From positions 1-56,300 of the IMG/VR virus record IMGVR_UViG_3300042447_000704: a stretch of DNA of 56,300 nt. The stretch is one strand, 5' to 3'. This DNA comes from a virus. Position numbers and translations under genes: made by a program. Shown here one piece after another: positions 14,101 to 23,547 of the stretch (position 1 is the first letter of the stretch; each line of letters opens with the position of its first letter). A model generated the notes under the pieces. It was not told where the DNA came from. It ran no database searches and worked only from the letters and a program-made list of their open reading frames with translations.

Positions 14101-17100
14101 GACAGAGTCGGATTCTGCCTCCAACATCTGAGCCAAATTATACCGCGTATCACCGTCTCGCCAGTCGATCGGGCGCAGGTAATTGCCCGCAAATTCGCCC
14201 GCTTCTGCGTAGCCATTGTAGTCATAGGCGCGAGAAGGATCGAACTGATTCGGGTGCGGAAAGAGGTGGTCTGTCGTCCCAAACTTCAGGGACGAACTAA
14301 TCATGTTTGACAGCCGCCGCCACGCTCCAGTCGGGCTAAGTCCAGCAGGGTCTCCGATGAATACCAGCCCGTTGTTGAAGGCGTAGTTGGCAACGAGGTT
14401 GTAGATTGCAGAGCCGCGCGACTCGCCTGACTCTAGCTCTTGAACATCAAGCCAAACCTGCCCGTTACGCTCTCTGAAAATTGCGTACCGATTCTCTTGC
14501 ACCTCTGCCTGAAGCTCAGTCTGGTAGCGGGTTGATTTGTCTTGCCATACAAGCTCGGGCAGAAGCTCTTTAGAGATGTCCTGAAAGGACTTCTTGTCAG
14601 ACCTCTCGTACTTGAACGCGTCGTCTTCTTTGGCGACGTTCTGCCACGCATCTACGGCGCGAGAGAACTTTGCTTGAGCGGCGGGCGCGGTGTCAGGAAG
14701 GGCCGGAATCTTGATATCCGAGTCGGCAGGCAGGCTTCCTCGGCGCTGTTCCTCACTGAGCGTCTTGATGAACTCCAGCATCGGGGCATCAACAAGATCG
14801 TTGCCCGTCAGCGTGAAGACAACCGGGGGCAATGAGGCCTTTTGCGGAGCGAACGGGCGGTCCTTAACAGCAACCCCCTCCGCTTCCGGCCTGAAGTTTT
14901 GCCACGCGTTTTGCAGTCTTGTCTCGGCCGTAATCGCCCAGCGAGCCATAGGGCTGGTCGTGCTTGCCATATGGTTGCGCCACGCGGCAGCTTCGCCGTT
15001 GGGGCCAAACTCGGTGGCAGACAGGTTGTGAGCGAAGTAGTCGTGTACCGCTCTCAACAAATCGTTGTAGAGCATTGGGTAACCGTTCGCGTCCTTCAAG
15101 CCAGAATCTTTCAGGAGCGGATTGCCGGTGAAGTCAGAGCCTTCTGGACCGAAGGTGGCAGGCGATGTCTTGAACGTCTTCAGGCGGTTGTTCTGGCTAA
15201 CGTCCTGACGCATAGCGGCGCTGTTTGGGTACACGTCCCCGTTCATTGCCTCGATGGAGCCGGCGGACGTACCCTTCCACGCTTTCGACTTCCACGCTTT
15301 TGAGGGCTGGCCGAAGTTCTTGCGCAGGTAGTCGAGGACAATCTTTGCCTTCGCCTGAGGCATGCCATCGGCAATCAGACGATCGACCAATTCTTGCGAG
15401 CGCGGGCCCCAGTACGGGTAGACGGCGTCACCGATCTTGACGGTCGCCATCACCTCCACTTTGATCGGGAGGGCTTTGTACTGAGTCGCTATTTCAGCTG
15501 CTGCGGCTTCGTATGCCTGCTTAACTAGAGGGTTTTGCAGGTCATTGGACGGCAGCGCCTCGAATACCGAGGCAAGCGTCTTTTGAGACTTAACCTGAGC
15601 CTGAGTAAGCGCCTTCTGCTTGAAGGGCTCTACCGGGCCCTTCTTGAGAAACTCGGCGACTAGCCTCGGGGTTTTGGTGTCTGACGCTTCGCGGGTACGA
15701 ACGTCACCGTCGATTCGTTCGTAGCCAGCCGTTGCGCCATCTCCTCGTCCGTAAGCGGAGAGGCGTTGATAGCTTTGTTGATTTCTTTGACTCTTTGCGC
15801 CAACCAACTCATATATTCGGGCGACCCCAGCTTCGTATTCCGCGAGGGAGGCGATATGGTTTTCGGGGTTTGCATTTGGTCGTACCCAGTAAGTTGTAAT
15901 TGAAGCGTCGGATACAGTCAGGCCGCTAAGACCGCTCTGCGACAAAATTTCAGACACCTCTTGACCGGACATCGTCTGGTCTAGCGGAATTTCGTGAACA
16001 AGAGTCGAGTAAGAGCCATCTCCAAATTCGTGGCCGATCGGTCTGGAGGTCGGCGTACGAACGTGAATTTGCTCTTGATTATACATCTGAGCAAAGCGAG
16101 AAAGTGCTGCCAAAACAGCAACAGATTCGGAGTCATTGAAGGCGACTTCGAGGCTGATTGCCGGCTCTCTTTCGGACGCATAAGCACCGATGGAGTCAAT
16201 GACTTTTATCTTCGCTTTGGTGCCGCTCAGCAGGAATCTGAGCGAGCTTTCGGCGACCCTTTGAATCAGCGCACCAGCCTCCCGCTCGCCGGCCATCGCC
16301 CTGTCGTACAGGTCTTTGATGCCCGGGATGCTGGATGTGGCAGCAGTCAGGTTGATCGTCGTCTTTTGCCTAAGCTCCTTAGCTTCGCGTAAGCGGACGC
16401 CGCCCTCTGGGACGTACTCTTTGTCGTAGCTTGTGCCGCCGTCTTTGACGAACTGACCGGCATCGCTGCCCTTCCAGTCAGGCTCGTTGATGCCACCTGC
16501 AACTTCTACGATTTTTTCGCGTGCGGCCTCAAACGAAATCTTGCCATCTCGATACTGATCCCAAACGGCGCGAACCGGAGCCTTCATCGTGCTCTTTTCG
16601 TCCGCCCCGAACATTCCCCGGACGGCCTCCCACGTGATCGACTGCATCTCGCGGGGGAGTATCCCGACCTGCTTTGCTGCCTCCCGGTAGGCGTCGGCAA
16701 TGATTCCGTATGTGCCGCCCACACCAATGACCGCAGACTTGCCTGTGCCGCCAAAGTTTTGAGTCACCGGGGCATCGGTGCCAGACAGCGCCTCGAACAA
16801 AGCTGCGGCAACTGCGTGGGTGTCGATCGTGACGTGCCCGATCGCTGACTTCGGGGCGGCGATGTTGTTGTAGAACGAGCGGATTTTGTGTTCGTCGCCC
16901 AGCTGCTCGCTGATGTTCTCGCGAGAGCCGTTACGGAAGATGCTGACAGCCTTCTCGATCGGGCCGTAGGTCGACCACATCATCGTCGATGGCTCGCCGT
17001 TATTCTTCCTTACCAAACCGGAGAACCCGCCCTCTGGAGTGACGATGCGATATTGCCGAGAGTTAAACGCTTCGTCGTACGCCCTGACAAATGCGGCGGC

Positions 17101-20100
17101 ATCTTCCTCGCTCATCTGGCTTAGGGTTGTGCCAGCCTCCATAACCTCTACGGCTCGGTCATAAGCGTCTTGCCGCTTCTCGCGGTCGACAGCGTCAGTA
17201 GCCTCGAAGATATAGCTGCGAGCATAGGCCAGCATATTGCTGTCCCATTTCGTGTCCTTTTGGTTGGTCAGAATGTCGATAGCACGCTCGGCCATTGAGA
17301 CGTTCTGAAACCAATCCTTCTGCGGAGACATCGCGGCCATAATTGCTGCGACCTGCTCCATCGAGAGGTCGTAGTCTTTAGCCATCTCAGTGGCGATCTT
17401 GAATGCGCCGTCGTACCAAAGCTTGCTGCGATCTGCGGTCTCTTTGGGCACGCTGTTGTACAGGTACAGCAGATTGCTGACGATGTTCTTTTTGAACAGG
17501 CTGATCGCCGAGTCTCGCGGCGTGTTTTTGGGGATAAATCCGTACTCGAGAATCGCGTCGATGATCTTTTGCCGGATGTCAGGCTTGTCCGACATAGCCT
17601 CCTCAACGGCAGCCTCATCGATCGACAGCATCTGAGTGATCGGGTCGTACGTCCGTGTTTTGGCAGTTGGGTTTTGGGTTGAAATCTCGGTCTCGCCCGG
17701 CACCGCATTGCGCACGAGACTGTACTTAGGCCGAGGCTCGTCATTGGCCTCCTCCCGGACATAGGGCTCCATCTCTCCGAGGAGATCCTCGGGGCCCATA
17801 TCTCGGTCCCTGTTGATCTGCTCGAGATTGCCCATCTCATCGGCAGGCATCAGGCCAGAGGCAATCATCTTCTTTGCAAGCGACATCACCTGAGACTTCT
17901 TTGTCTCCGGGTCAATGCCGAGATCATCAAACTTGTCCTCTGCCTGCTTACGAGTCATTACCCCTTTCTTTGCAGGCTTTGCCTCATTTACTGCCGGCTG
18001 ATCCGTAACGGCCTCTGGCGCGGCCGGCTGGTTATCGGCATTTATGCTCGGCACTTTTTTGGCCGCCGCCTTCTCCGCTTTTGGCTTTACGTTAAGCGCG
18101 GCCTCAATGAGTTCCTCTGCACCTTTGGCCGGATCATTGTTCAGCTTCTCGAACCGACCCAGTTGATTTGCCGGGATCAGCGCGGAGCCGACCATCTTTT
18201 TGACGACCAACATCGCCCGAGCTTTTTTCAGCCGGCTATCAGGCTCGGCAAGAAGGGCCTCGAGTTGGGCGTCAGCATCACTTCTGGTAATCGCCGGCAG
18301 CTGGTCGACACTGGTAGCACTAGGTGCAACAGTGGGCGCTGGTGTGGCAGTTGGTGCGGGTTGCGTAGCGGCTGGTGCGGGTTGTGCGGGTTGCACAGCA
18401 ACAGGAGCGGCAACCGTCTGAGCGGGCTTCTGTGCTGCTTGCTTTGCCTCGGTGCGCTGTTGCGCCGTGCGGACCTGAACCTCGGACTGGATTTCGTTCA
18501 GCATGCGCTGGACTTGTCGCAGACCCTCTGGGCCTTTGAGGTACTGGACCCGCTTGTTGAACAGCTTCTCGTAGGTGGTGTTCAGGAAGTCTGTCAGGGC
18601 CTGAATGATCTTCGCGGCCTTACCTTCTCCACCTGACCGGCGCACAAGCTCCCGATACATCGCAGGAGTGGCAGCGTGCCCAGCAATGTGAGCAACAAGC
18701 TCAGAGCGGGCGAGAGCGTTGTTCGGGTCCGCCGGGTCGGACAGAATCGTCGCCAGCTGTTGGCGAGCAGCTTGATCGGCAGGATTGGCAACGAGAGCGT
18801 CTACAACCTGCCCGAGTTGCGTAGCTGCGCCGTCCTTCTGAAGCAGGCCGTATGTGTCCAGCATCGCCTTCAGCGCTACCGGCTGAACAAGATTGGCAGA
18901 CGCTTGATACAGCGGGGCAAACAGGTCCGGGTTGTTTTGTTCGAACGCGTGTACCGCCTCGTGGGTCAGCGCCTCAGTCAGTTCAGACGACCTCGCATTC
19001 AGGACAAGCGTCTTGCCATCCCCTGCGTAATAGCCGTGAGGAGCAACGATCGGCTTCCCGTTGCCATCGAGCCGTGTCGATTCAGCAGGGTCGACCAGAA
19101 CAACGTCGATGTCGTACAGCTTTTTGTATGCGAGAGAGAGCCTCTTGAGGGCATCAAACCTCTCCTCGCCGATCGCCTCTGGAGTGGCAAGAGAGACGTT
19201 CTCGATGCCGAAGTTTTCGGCCAAAACAGGAGCGACGTTCTCCTCGACGTACTTTCGTTGAGTCGATACGGGCTGCGCTCTGATCCCGCTGTACGAGCCC
19301 GGGCCCGGGAGATCAATTGTCGGCGTCCAGTCCTCTGCGGGTGCATCTGTTGCTGCAACAGGCGGTGACGTCCCTTCTTGATTCTCAGCCTGTACTGGAG
19401 CCGCAATCGAATCGCCTGCGTCTTGTGCTGGAGGCGCAATCGACTCGGCTGTGTCCTGAACCTTCTGTCCGTCTTCATCAACAGAAGAGACGGCTTGCAG
19501 ATCACGCTCAAGCGAGTCATTAAAGCTCTGTTGCTCGCTGACCGGGGTAGAAGTCTGTGAGGAAGTATTTACATCCTCGAAGGTATTGTTTGCAGGCAAA
19601 ACCTCGGCCCGAGGTGCCGCTGCCGTCGTTTCTCGCTGGGTGGTTTCCGGGATTCTGGGGAGGGTTGTTTGAGACGGGTCGATGTACCGAGAGTCGCCAG
19701 TTCGCATCGAATCGATCGCTGCCGCATCGATTGCTCGCCTATCGAATTCACTTGAATCAACTCCGCCCTGAATGGCGCGAGATACGAGGCCATTGTCTGT
19801 CTCAAGCCGGTCCCTGACCTTACCCAGCCCCTTAGCCCCGCCATACATCAAGCCGCCCTGTATGACCGAGGTCAAGATCGTATCGCCGACCTGAGTCAGA
19901 TAGTCTTTGAGGGTCGCATCCTGATTCAGACCGAGCCCCGGCAGCTTGTCAGTGATGAACTGACCCGTAGTTGTCGCCACCTCGCCGGGGACTTGTTTGG
20001 CAACATAAATTGCCATTGCGTCGGTAAGCTGGTTTGTTGGGACGTCTGCCAACGACCTATTGAAAGTCTTGAAGAGCTTGCCTAGACCAACGCCCTCCCC

Positions 20101-21159
20101 GAGCCCCTCGAATGCAGCAAAGAGCGAGGCCCTCGTCGCGTTCTCTCCCGGAGACAGGCCTGCCTGAAACCCGTCTTTGTAGCTCTCGCCCCACGACTGA
20201 GCAATCATCGCCGCAAGCGGGACCGTTCCTGTACCAGTCGCAACGCCGGCCGCCATCCACGGGAGTTGGGTCGCAATTGACGTGACTGCGCCCTCGAAGT
20301 TCCTTCTAGCGCCGACGGCCTGACCGACCTCGGCAGAGTTCTGCATGTCTCGCGTCTTCTCTTTGAAGAGGCGGTCCCTGTCTACAGAAGTGTCGAGCCC
20401 CAGCGCATCTTTGACGGCAAGACCAAATCCATCCAAAGCGCTTCCGTACGCGTCTTCAATACCGGTTGCGATACGCGATGCGCTGGCAATGTTTGGATTG
20501 TCTCGGAAGAACTGCGCTCGTTCAAAGTCAAAGCCAGTCTGCTCGGCGCTACCTACCTCTCTGTCCTTTCCATAGCCATACGCATAGGAGCTTTCGGCAA
20601 CAGATGGCAATTCGCCCTGCTCGATCCGGCTTGCAATAACGTCTTCTTTTCTCCCGCTAAGTGCGCGAAGGGCAGTTGGGTTCGCATCTTCATAGCGTCG
20701 ATCTAACGCTCGAGATGCCCCGCCAACAAAGTCCGTTCTGGCAGACATCGCTGCGCGTTTCGCCGGAGACGCGCTGTTATAGGCTTCTTGAACCTGCCTC
20801 TGCCCCTCAACGCTCAGCGGGGCACCGACATCCTCAATGGCACGCGGTCGCGCCGGATTCGGCATGTTGTCGAGAACGCTGCCGCGCAAAGAAATTCGAG
20901 GTGTCGGGTCTGGCTCTGGCCTAGACAGCCCTCTCGCAGCTGCCCACGAGCCGGCAGGCATTGACGGCTGTACTTCACGAGGCTCTGGGGAGCGAGCTAC
21001 AGCAGCAGATGTTTCTATCGGGTCTGGCCCCGATGGCCTAAAGTCCAATATGGGGTCATAACTCTCGGCGCGAGCCCTTCTGCGCTCAGTGCCGCGTATC
21101 GCTGAAGAGCGTCTTTCTTGAAGGTCAGGAGCGCCGTCGAGAATTGGATCGTATCCCAT
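11140..21159 (-). CDS. Giant multidomain virion protein (polyvalent, DarB/Bcep22-like), 3339 aa
   Basis: Recognisable parts in order: Gly-rich hydrophobic region (about 290-450); zincin-like domain with HEAVH at 733-737 (about 615-800); Ala/Pro linker (about 910-950); two copies of a helical motif ending SALIPANQ and SGLMPADE (about 985 and 1100); a long helical domain with SPQKDWFQNVS (about 1140-1520); a domain with DYFAHNLSATEFG (near 2045); one with GLVFIGDPAGLSP (near 2263); and a C-terminal region of the large-polyvalent-protein LPD38 kind with FNPAVQGTRR near 2975 and a hydrophobic stretch after it. Such proteins are packaged and ejected into the host, some acting against restriction. 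No methylase or helicase motif is visible. ATG 21157-21159 follows GAGGG. Confidence 0.85.
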   Translation of the reverse strand: MGYDPILDGAPDLQERRSSAIRGTERRRARAESYDPILDFRPSGPDPIETSAAVARSPEPREVQPSMPAGSWAAARGLSRPEPDPTPRISLRGSVLDNMPNPARPRAIEDVGAPLSVEGQRQVQEAYNSASPAKRAAMSARTDFVGGASRALDRRYEDANPTALRALSGRKEDVIASRIEQGELPSVAESSYAYGYGKDREVGSAEQTGFDFERAQFFRDNPNIASASRIATGIEDAYGSALDGFGLAVKDALGLDTSVDRDRLFKEKTRDMQNSAEVGQAVGARRNFEGAVTSIATQLPWMAAGVATGTGTVPLAAMIAQSWGESYKDGFQAGLSPGENATRASLFAAFEGLGEGVGLGKLFKTFNRSLADVPTNQLTDAMAIYVAKQVPGEVATTTGQFITDKLPGLGLNQDATLKDYLTQVGDTILTSVIQGGLMYGGAKGLGKVRDRLETDNGLVSRAIQGGVDSSEFDRRAIDAAAIDSMRTGDSRYIDPSQTTLPRIPETTQRETTAAAPRAEVLPANNTFEDVNTSSQTSTPVSEQQSFNDSLERDLQAVSSVDEDGQKVQDTAESIAPPAQDAGDSIAAPVQAENQEGTSPPVAATDAPAEDWTPTIDLPGPGSYSGIRAQPVSTQRKYVEENVAPVLAENFGIENVSLATPEAIGEERFDALKRLSLAYKKLYDIDVVLVDPAESTRLDGNGKPIVAPHGYYAGDGKTLVLNARSSELTEALTHEAVHAFEQNNPDLFAPLYQASANLVQPVALKAMLDTYGLLQKDGAATQLGQVVDALVANPADQAARQQLATILSDPADPNNALARSELVAHIAGHAATPAMYRELVRRSGGEGKAAKIIQALTDFLNTTYEKLFNKRVQYLKGPEGLRQVQRMLNEIQSEVQVRTAQQRTEAKQAAQKPAQTVAAPVAVQPAQPAPAATQPAPTATPAPTVAPSATSVDQLPAITRSDADAQLEALLAEPDSRLKKARAMLVVKKMVGSALIPANQLGRFEKLNNDPAKGAEELIEAALNVKPKAEKAAAKKVPSINADNQPAAPEAVTDQPAVNEAKPAKKGVMTRKQAEDKFDDLGIDPETKKSQVMSLAKKMIASGLMPADEMGNLEQINRDRDMGPEDLLGEMEPYVREEANDEPRPKYSLVRNAVPGETEISTQNPTAKTRTYDPITQMLSIDEAAVEEAMSDKPDIRQKIIDAILEYGFIPKNTPRDSAISLFKKNIVSNLLYLYNSVPKETADRSKLWYDGAFKIATEMAKDYDLSMEQVAAIMAAMSPQKDWFQNVSMAERAIDILTNQKDTKWDSNMLAYARSYIFEATDAVDREKRQDAYDRAVEVMEAGTTLSQMSEEDAAAFVRAYDEAFNSRQYRIVTPEGGFSGLVRKNNGEPSTMMWSTYGPIEKAVSIFRNGSRENISEQLGDEHKIRSFYNNIAAPKSAIGHVTIDTHAVAAALFEALSGTDAPVTQNFGGTGKSAVIGVGGTYGIIADAYREAAKQVGILPREMQSITWEAVRGMFGADEKSTMKAPVRAVWDQYRDGKISFEAAREKIVEVAGGINEPDWKGSDAGQFVKDGGTSYDKEYVPEGGVRLREAKELRQKTTINLTAATSSIPGIKDLYDRAMAGEREAGALIQRVAESSLRFLLSGTKAKIKVIDSIGAYASEREPAISLEVAFNDSESVAVLAALSRFAQMYNQEQIHVRTPTSRPIGHEFGDGSYSTLVHEIPLDQTMSGQEVSEILSQSGLSGLTVSDASITTYWVRPNANPENHIASLAEYEAGVARIYELVGAKSQRNQQSYQRLSAYGRGDGATAGYERIDGDVRTREASDTKTPRLVAEFLKKGPVEPFKQKALTQAQVKSQKTLASVFEALPSNDLQNPLVKQAYEAAAAEIATQYKALPIKVEVMATVKIGDAVYPYWGPRSQELVDRLIADGMPQAKAKIVLDYLRKNFGQPSKAWKSKAWKGTSAGSIEAMNGDVYPNSAAMRQDVSQNNRLKTFKTSPATFGPEGSDFTGNPLLKDSGLKDANGYPMLYNDLLRAVHDYFAHNLSATEFGPNGEAAAWRNHMASTTSPMARWAITAETRLQNAWQNFRPEAEGVAVKDRPFAPQKASLPPVVFTLTGNDLVDAPMLEFIKTLSEEQRRGSLPADSDIKIPALPDTAPAAQAKFSRAVDAWQNVAKEDDAFKYERSDKKSFQDISKELLPELVWQDKSTRYQTELQAEVQENRYAIFRERNGQVWLDVQELESGESRGSAIYNLVANYAFNNGLVFIGDPAGLSPTGAWRRLSNMISSSLKFGTTDHLFPHPNQFDPSRAYDYNGYAEAGEFAGNYLRPIDWRDGDTRYNLAQMLEAESDSVLAAVPELRDVRFDFEVGQFLDRSYNPFPDDAFTRAAKSPAARSASAGSSTLKRAVFTKSVLLPVDRGGLDAVGERVLTSGVNGTFGRSPLYSRNVPTPGVNFTLPARTVRERISNQLANEVSRVQAVQESVAKQGGVLTDNSDVQMAQTRMYRKAGAQIEKFRETKVRPILKRIAKADIDPDDIALYLYAVHARLRNQQIAAINSQFPDGGSGMFDAEAKAFLKSFRARPDFQTFKRLARELQAITKDTQQLLLSSGLVDRDTVDSWNAVYKGTYIPLKGWEDVDDSMRSTGKMDPRVPFAKRALGRGSRAGQIIENILGDHERAIVMAEKNAVRQAFLRFVLDNKDDLLWEVNRVILTRRFNKGSMSPLGIAQGNVSYVATVDNREANTVAVRVNGKMYSIWVKDAAMLADLNAAIAAADGDVKMMTQAWRSINRGLAKLWTALSPAFVLINAVRDLQSAMIQTGVEKKGGVLRAAGMLPKLLPLAWNIWRAERTGDWTMTGNRYKQAYNEYRDVGAMQSFAGLETLEQKQVQLNKIIAEAKNSITLNPKSWYIEARKFIRAAEEFIMDINGSIENAARVAAYSAARQAGESVKEAVDTAANVTVDFARRGKKTPLFSSLYLFFNPAVQGTRRVAELAFSKKGSAVVSSLVALGYFNAMMAVGAVGDDDEPYWDKPNMNGVKHKNLLFFDAEGNQYKIPLTYGWGFFVNLGQGLYDLQRGKEVGKVASFLTSAFFQHFSPLGSTENLATFVAPTLFDPIAVLTMNKTEQGFPLKPEDRLGEEKPDSEKYWTSSRGTYLQKFTEWLNEATQGSKASPGKIDVSPETLKYLIGFTTGGAGSFVRDTVSAIDLELSIGDGASIQKNQIPILKSFYQTKTIKGEQSAFFENSAEAVKALEEAKLYWGKQAPNAVMERINNSRGLAALGNAQSNLREALSNIRKMEIAVIDNESMSRAEKESARLDLDRKKKELYDRFNRAFYAEKKRME

Positions 21160-21170
21160 ACTTCCCTCAG

Positions 21171-22502
21171 TTATTTTTTGATTGCAGTTGTGCGCGCACG
21201 CTCTCTGTCGAGAGCCTCTCTGAGACGAACCTCAACTGCGGCGTTACGTCCGGCGATCCTTTGAGCTTCGGGGACCAAATTGCTGTTGTATGGGACTGTT
21301 TTGTCTTTGGCGTCGTAGGAGACGCGCCAATTCTTTGTCTGAGCATCCTGAGTGAATCTGATGTTCTTCAGCGCATCAGCCTCGTATGCGGCGAACGTCT
21401 TGAGCGCGATTGCTTGCGCATCTGTAGCGTTGGTCGCCGCCCCAGACCGGAGGGCGCGCATCCCAAAGTCGCGAAGCTTCTCCTTCTGGAACTCATCGAC
21501 CTTTTCGCCCTTCATATCCGGGCCCAGAACCTGCCCAACAGCAAAGCTGTATCGCGGCTGAGCCTGATTGATGTTGTCGTTAAAAATGCTGGCTTCTTTG
21601 TTGAACGCCTTTAAGGAAAGGCCGCCGGTCTCAGGGCCTCCGTCATCGCCACCACTGCCACCGCCGCCACCTCTAGGTCTGTTTGCTGAATCTACAGCGG
21701 CCTGCGCCCTGAGGGCATCAGCTTTCATTCGTGCGCCCGCTATTTCCCGCTCGTTCCTGCCGGCAGACGGGTCGGTCACAGGAAGGCCCATAGCCATCTG
21801 GAAGGTTGCAAGCTCCTGCTTGACTTGCTTACCTTCCTTTGATGTTGCGTATAAGTAAGGCGTGTACAGCTTTGTGTTTGGGTCCTGCTCGACCACCATC
21901 CTCATCGACTTAGGTTCATATCCGAACCTTTCGGCCAGAGCATTAGCGGGACCGACATCTCCCGCCATCCACTGCTGAAGCGCCTTAGCAGTCCCATCCT
22001 TCTCCATCGCGGTTCGCATGTCCGTCAGCTGCTTCAGCGTGCCCGGGTCCATCTTCCCGCTCTTCGCAAGATGCCCAGTGAATTCGCTCAGGTAGTTGCT
22101 GAGAACGATCGGGTCGGTCGGGCTAGGCGTCTTCATACGAACATTGCCGGCCTCGTCTTTGATCTCTACGCCATTCGCATCCCGCTCTGGAACAGAGCCA
22201 AAGTGGCGTTCATAGATTTTCGATGACCCCTGCCTAAAAGTGTCCTCTTCGGCGCGTTTGCGCTCAGCCTCAGACATCCTGAAGTCGAAGTCTTTTTGCG
22301 TGCGGATGGCAGCTTCGCGCTTCATGACCATATCTTCGTCTGCGCGCAAGTCTGCGGCGGCCGCACGCTTGTCAGCAAGCGCCCCAGACATTTCGCTTTG
22401 CAGCTGCTTTTGCCGCATCAACTCGATGTAGTCGTCGTTGTTGCGCTGCTTAGCTTTTTGTTGGATGGCCCCAGTCAGGCCGGTAAAGAAGTTCTCAGCC
22501 AT
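21171..22502 (-). CDS. Internal virion / ejection protein candidate, 443 aa
   Basis: The start is ATG 22500-22502, one base past the upstream stop; the open frame extends to 22586 but only over that gene. The N-terminal 110 residues are a long charged coiled-coil-like stretch (LADKRAAAADLRADEDMVM). A Gly-rich hinge (about 325-335, RGGGGGSGGDDGG) separates a helical C-terminal part. It has no signal peptide and no enzyme motif. Lying between another helical virion protein and the giant protein, it fits the set of DNA-ejection proteins carried in podovirus heads. Function is inferred from position. Confidence 0.65.
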   Translation of the reverse strand: MAENFFTGLTGAIQQKAKQRNNDDYIELMRQKQLQSEMSGALADKRAAAADLRADEDMVMKREAAIRTQKDFDFRMSEAERKRAEEDTFRQGSSKIYERHFGSVPERDANGVEIKDEAGNVRMKTPSPTDPIVLSNYLSEFTGHLAKSGKMDPGTLKQLTDMRTAMEKDGTAKALQQWMAGDVGPANALAERFGYEPKSMRMVVEQDPNTKLYTPYLYATSKEGKQVKQELATFQMAMGLPVTDPSAGRNEREIAGARMKADALRAQAAVDSANRPRGGGGGSGGDDGGPETGGLSLKAFNKEASIFNDNINQAQPRYSFAVGQVLGPDMKGEKVDEFQKEKLRDFGMRALRSGAATNATDAQAIALKTFAAYEADALKNIRFTQDAQTKNWRVSYDAKDKTVPYNSNLVPEAQRIAGRNAAVEVRLREALDRERARTTAIKK

Positions 22503-22503
22503 C

Positions 22504-23547
22504 TCAGGCCTCCAGAGCTTTGCGCCGATGAACAGGCGGCTTGCCGTTAGTCTTCTCGACGATCTTGTCGAGCTTGCTGATGCCAATCTTGCGGACCGTT
22601 GCGGCCGGCAGCACGTACTCTCCGTTAGACAGTCGGATCGGCGAGCCGTCGTCTTGATTGACCGCAGGTACGCTGTCAGAAGTGCCAGTGCCGGGACCTC
22701 GAACTAAGCCACCGTCCGCGAAGAAGATACCTCCAACCGCACCGCCAATCCCAGACAAAAGCTGGTTGTTGGCTTGATTCGCAGCCATCTGATTCTGGAA
22801 GCCCATATTGGTCATGTTCGCGCCAGAGGTCAGCGCGCTGCCGTAGCCCTGCATACCAGCCAGTGCGTTGCCGGTGTACATCTGACCAACGCGATCGGCT
22901 GATCCCATTGCGCCCTGCCCAACAGATGCAGCGCCAGAGCCCGCCTGTGCGGCACCAGAGCCAGCATTGATTGCAGCGATCGACTGCGCCGAAAGGCCTC
23001 GGCCCATACCCGTCACGCCGGCCAGTCTCTGGAAGCCCTGATCTCTCGCTTGCTGGGTCGCAGTGTTCTGAGCCTGAGCCTGCATCGCAGCGCCCTGTAG
23101 GCCAGCACCAGACAGCAGCTGCATCATCCGGCCCGAGTTCGGATTGACGCCCATCCGTTCAAGCGCTCGTACAGATTGACCGCGCTGGTTATCCAGAGCC
23201 TGCTGGACGTTAGCGCCGGCCTGAGAGGCCATACGTTCACGCTCCGCATCAGTGTTCCACGCAGTGGCCTGATCGATCAGCTGCTTCTCTAGAGGCCTGA
23301 AGGTGCCTTTGTTGTACTCGTAGTTGTCTTTGGCCTGATCCATCGCCAGAGCCTGCGCATCCAGCTGGCCGGCCATCAACGCGGACTGGTTGTCCATCAG
23401 CCGCTGTTGATAAGGCAGCATCGCTTGATAGCGCTCGTTTGCTGTTCGGAATTGCTCTTGAGCAAAGCCGAGGTACTGCTGGCCCATCTCCTTCGTCGCA
23501 TTGATAAACGGCGAGTAGTCCGGCGCTCTTGATTTACTGCCCATCAT
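22504..23547 (-). CDS. Internal virion protein with GPGTGTSDSVPA tail, 347 aa
   Basis: Residues 20-130 are a long Gln/Ala-rich helix; 185-285 are Ala/Gly-rich and hydrophobic (AGSGAAQAGSGAASVG), possibly membrane-interacting. The end has GGLVRGPGTGTSDSVPA and LSNGEYVLPA, a motif I know from many phage head or ejection proteins. ATG 23547 and the next codon ATG follow GAGGTGA. It overlaps the upstream GNAT gene by 14 bases. It is likely packaged in the head and ejected with the two proteins that follow. Confidence 0.7.
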   Translation of the reverse strand: MMGSKSRAPDYSPFINATKEMGQQYLGFAQEQFRTANERYQAMLPYQQRLMDNQSALMAGQLDAQALAMDQAKDNYEYNKGTFRPLEKQLIDQATAWNTDAERERMASQAGANVQQALDNQRGQSVRALERMGVNPNSGRMMQLLSGAGLQGAAMQAQAQNTATQQARDQGFQRLAGVTGMGRGLSAQSIAAINAGSGAAQAGSGAASVGQGAMGSADRVGQMYTGNALAGMQGYGSALTSGANMTNMGFQNQMAANQANNQLLSGIGGAVGGIFFADGGLVRGPGTGTSDSVPAVNQDDGSPIRLSNGEYVLPAATVRKIGISKLDKIVEKTNGKPPVHRRKALEA

